From Piscicola geometra (lineage: Eukaryota; Annelida; Clitellata; Hirudinida; Piscicolidae): a stretch of DNA of 64,000 bases. Location: assembly GCA_943735955.1 (NCBI GenBank), contig OX030962.1, positions 8,283,462-8,347,461 of the forward strand, read 5' to 3'. The notes under the pieces were generated by a model. It was not told the DNA's origin, searched no databases, and worked only from the letters and a program-made list of their open reading frames with translations. Position 1 is the stretch's first letter. The number at the start of each line of letters is the position of its first letter. The position numbers and the translations under genes are program-made. Positions 62,427 to 64,000 of the stretch are shown here, piece by piece.

Positions 62427-64000
62427 CTAAACGAAACATTAAACTTGTTCATATTAATTTTAATTTTTTATCTATTCAACATTTTCAAAGTTAGTGAAGT
62501 AGAATAATCGTAAAAACATTTTTTCCAAATTATTGTTTCACGTAATCATTTGTTGTTCGATTCTTTGAGTTGGTAATTCACTTCAAGAAAGATTGTTGAT
62601 AATAAATCATTGCAGCTTTGGTTTGGCTGTACCCAGCTAACCGTGAAAGGAAGAATTTATCGTTCATGGCTGAGTGCGCGTAGAATGGTGCAAAATATAA
62701 AAAATTATTTCATATAAAAAAACTGAACAAATTTGTTGAGTAAAAACTAATAAATAATGAATTATTCCAATGAAGAATTCGTTTTTTGTGTCTGCTCGCA
62801 AATTAATTATCGGTTTGAACTCGTGCGAAATATTATCTAGTAAGAAGTGAAAAGTTTATGAAATAAATTTGAAAAAAAATTATTTTTCTAAAATGCTTTT
62901 ATTTCTAGTATCATTTATTATTTGTTCTAAAAAAATCTGCTAAACGTTTGGAAATTTCATCACCCAGAATCGAACTTGAAAACGCTTAAAAATTAAGTAG
63001 CAAAGAAGCTCACTAATTGAGAACACAGAACTCATAAGACAAAAGCCAGAACTGTCTGGTTAAACCATCAGACACTTTACAAAATTGGAGAAAAAAACTA
63101 GTTGAAGAGTTTCAATGGAAAGAAGAAGAGTAAAAAGAAGAGGGAAAAAAGAAAAAGAAGAAAAAGAAAAAAGGAAAATGGAAAAAAAGAAGTATATAAA
63201 ATCTGCATATTCGGCATTTCGTTTTTAGGACAGACGTTTCAAGGGCCAATCTAGAAAAACTAACTCTGTAATAATCTTGTTATGAAATGTAGATACAAAT
63301 ATGCTATAGGTCAATTATGGTGGACTATAATTTCTTGCGTAAGGTGGCCTAATGCAGTAATTATTATTATTTATTTTTTTAAATATAAATTTTATCATTC
63401 ATTTTGTTGTTAAACAATTTCCAATAATTTATTTATGATGATTAGAGAAAATAATTTGAATAAAAAAATTAACTTCAATTCGGAACTAAACCTCAATAAA
63501 AATGGCATTAAAAGTAATTTTCCAACTTTCCAACGTTTTCCATTTTTAGGTTGAGCTACAATATTCTATTTCAAAACAGTTCAGCATTCGCTAGTAGTGT
63601 GCGAATTTGTGGATTTTTCTTTAAAATACACTGTATTGATGATTCATATTGAGAAGAATATATAACTTTACAATGTCAATGTTTTAGTTTCACATCATGA
63701 CTGAAAAGTTAGACTCTTGTTTAAATGTAACAAAATTAATTAGTCTTTTAGTAATTATATTTGTTTAAAAAAATTTAAAAATAAAAATAGTTTTTTTATA
63801 ACAAAATAGAAACTTAACTGCAACATTTTTGGTATCAGTCATACTTTTATTGCTTTTACAGCTTCAAAAATTGGAAATCCTTTCATTTTTATAGCCAATC
63901 GCCCGATCCGGGTGATAATCACCTCTTTAAATCATTCTTTTGAGTACTCCTATAATCTCAAAGAAAACTTTTTCTTTAATGCAAAAGCCAGAAAATCATG
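62427..64000. other. Region upstream of the visible FGFRL1-like exons
   Basis: The gene's first visible exon has an acceptor at its 5' side, so earlier exons exist, but I found none here and they may lie beyond the window. A GA-rich purine tract occupies about 63110-63195. A B-box-like TTCGATTCTGG (minus, near 62970) and an ATTATT tail near 63360 suggest SINE debris without definable ends. Confidence 0.5.
63110..63195. repeat. Purine-only (GAA/GGA/AAAG) tract
   Basis: About 85 bp almost entirely of A and G on the plus strand. Such tracts can form triplex structures; nothing else is inferred. Confidence 0.8.

Noticed and set aside
1..64000. CRISPR arrays, rRNA genes, intact tRNA genes, operons
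   Set aside because: None seen; the tandem repeats lack spacer architecture and the genes are intron-rich animal genes.

Overview
The window is animal nuclear DNA. It is very AT-rich, all recognisable genes are split by many GT-AG introns, and four of the five genes belong to animal families: PHTF, TPD52, a mitochondrial-clan cytochrome P450 and an FGFRL1-like receptor. There are no operons, bacterial-type genes or plasmid functions. The species cannot be named from this sequence; a bilaterian invertebrate with a low-GC genome fits best. Every exon chain below was built by hand from splice signals and reading phase. A chain that stays in frame across many junctions is strong evidence, but no transcript data were available.

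Layout. (1) 1-2820, minus: the 5' part of a PHTF-like multi-pass membrane protein gene, running off the left edge. (2) 3309-4881, plus: a compact six-exon TPD52-family gene, divergent from PHTF with 488 bp between the two start codons. (3) 4882-8604: gene-poor, with an 11-bp C-rich minisatellite and two short tandem repeats. (4) 8605-22671, minus: a complete 13-exon mitochondrial-type P450 gene (about 614 codons). Its 4.9-kb last intron holds a long GATGATGATGAA array. (5) 22672-about 27900: no recognisable gene. (6) 32683-60034, plus: the standout locus, a 22-exon chain in consistent phase predicting about 2,568 residues with a signal peptide, a long low-complexity ectodomain and about five membrane segments. 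I cannot assign it to a family. Two likely 5' non-coding exons lie near 28 kb. Its introns carry a hAT-like element, tRNA-derived SINEs, a 25-bp tandem repeat that looks like a row of 3' splice sites, and a Mutator-like MITE. (7) 60720-62426, minus: the 3' four exons of an FGFRL1/nou-darake-like receptor, convergent with the giant gene. (8) 62427-64000: no gene seen, only repeat-like debris and a purine tract.

The genes have no evident shared pathway; this is ordinary animal gene order. The points most worth following up are the giant orphan membrane protein, the two mobile elements with intact target-site duplications, and the splice-site-like array.
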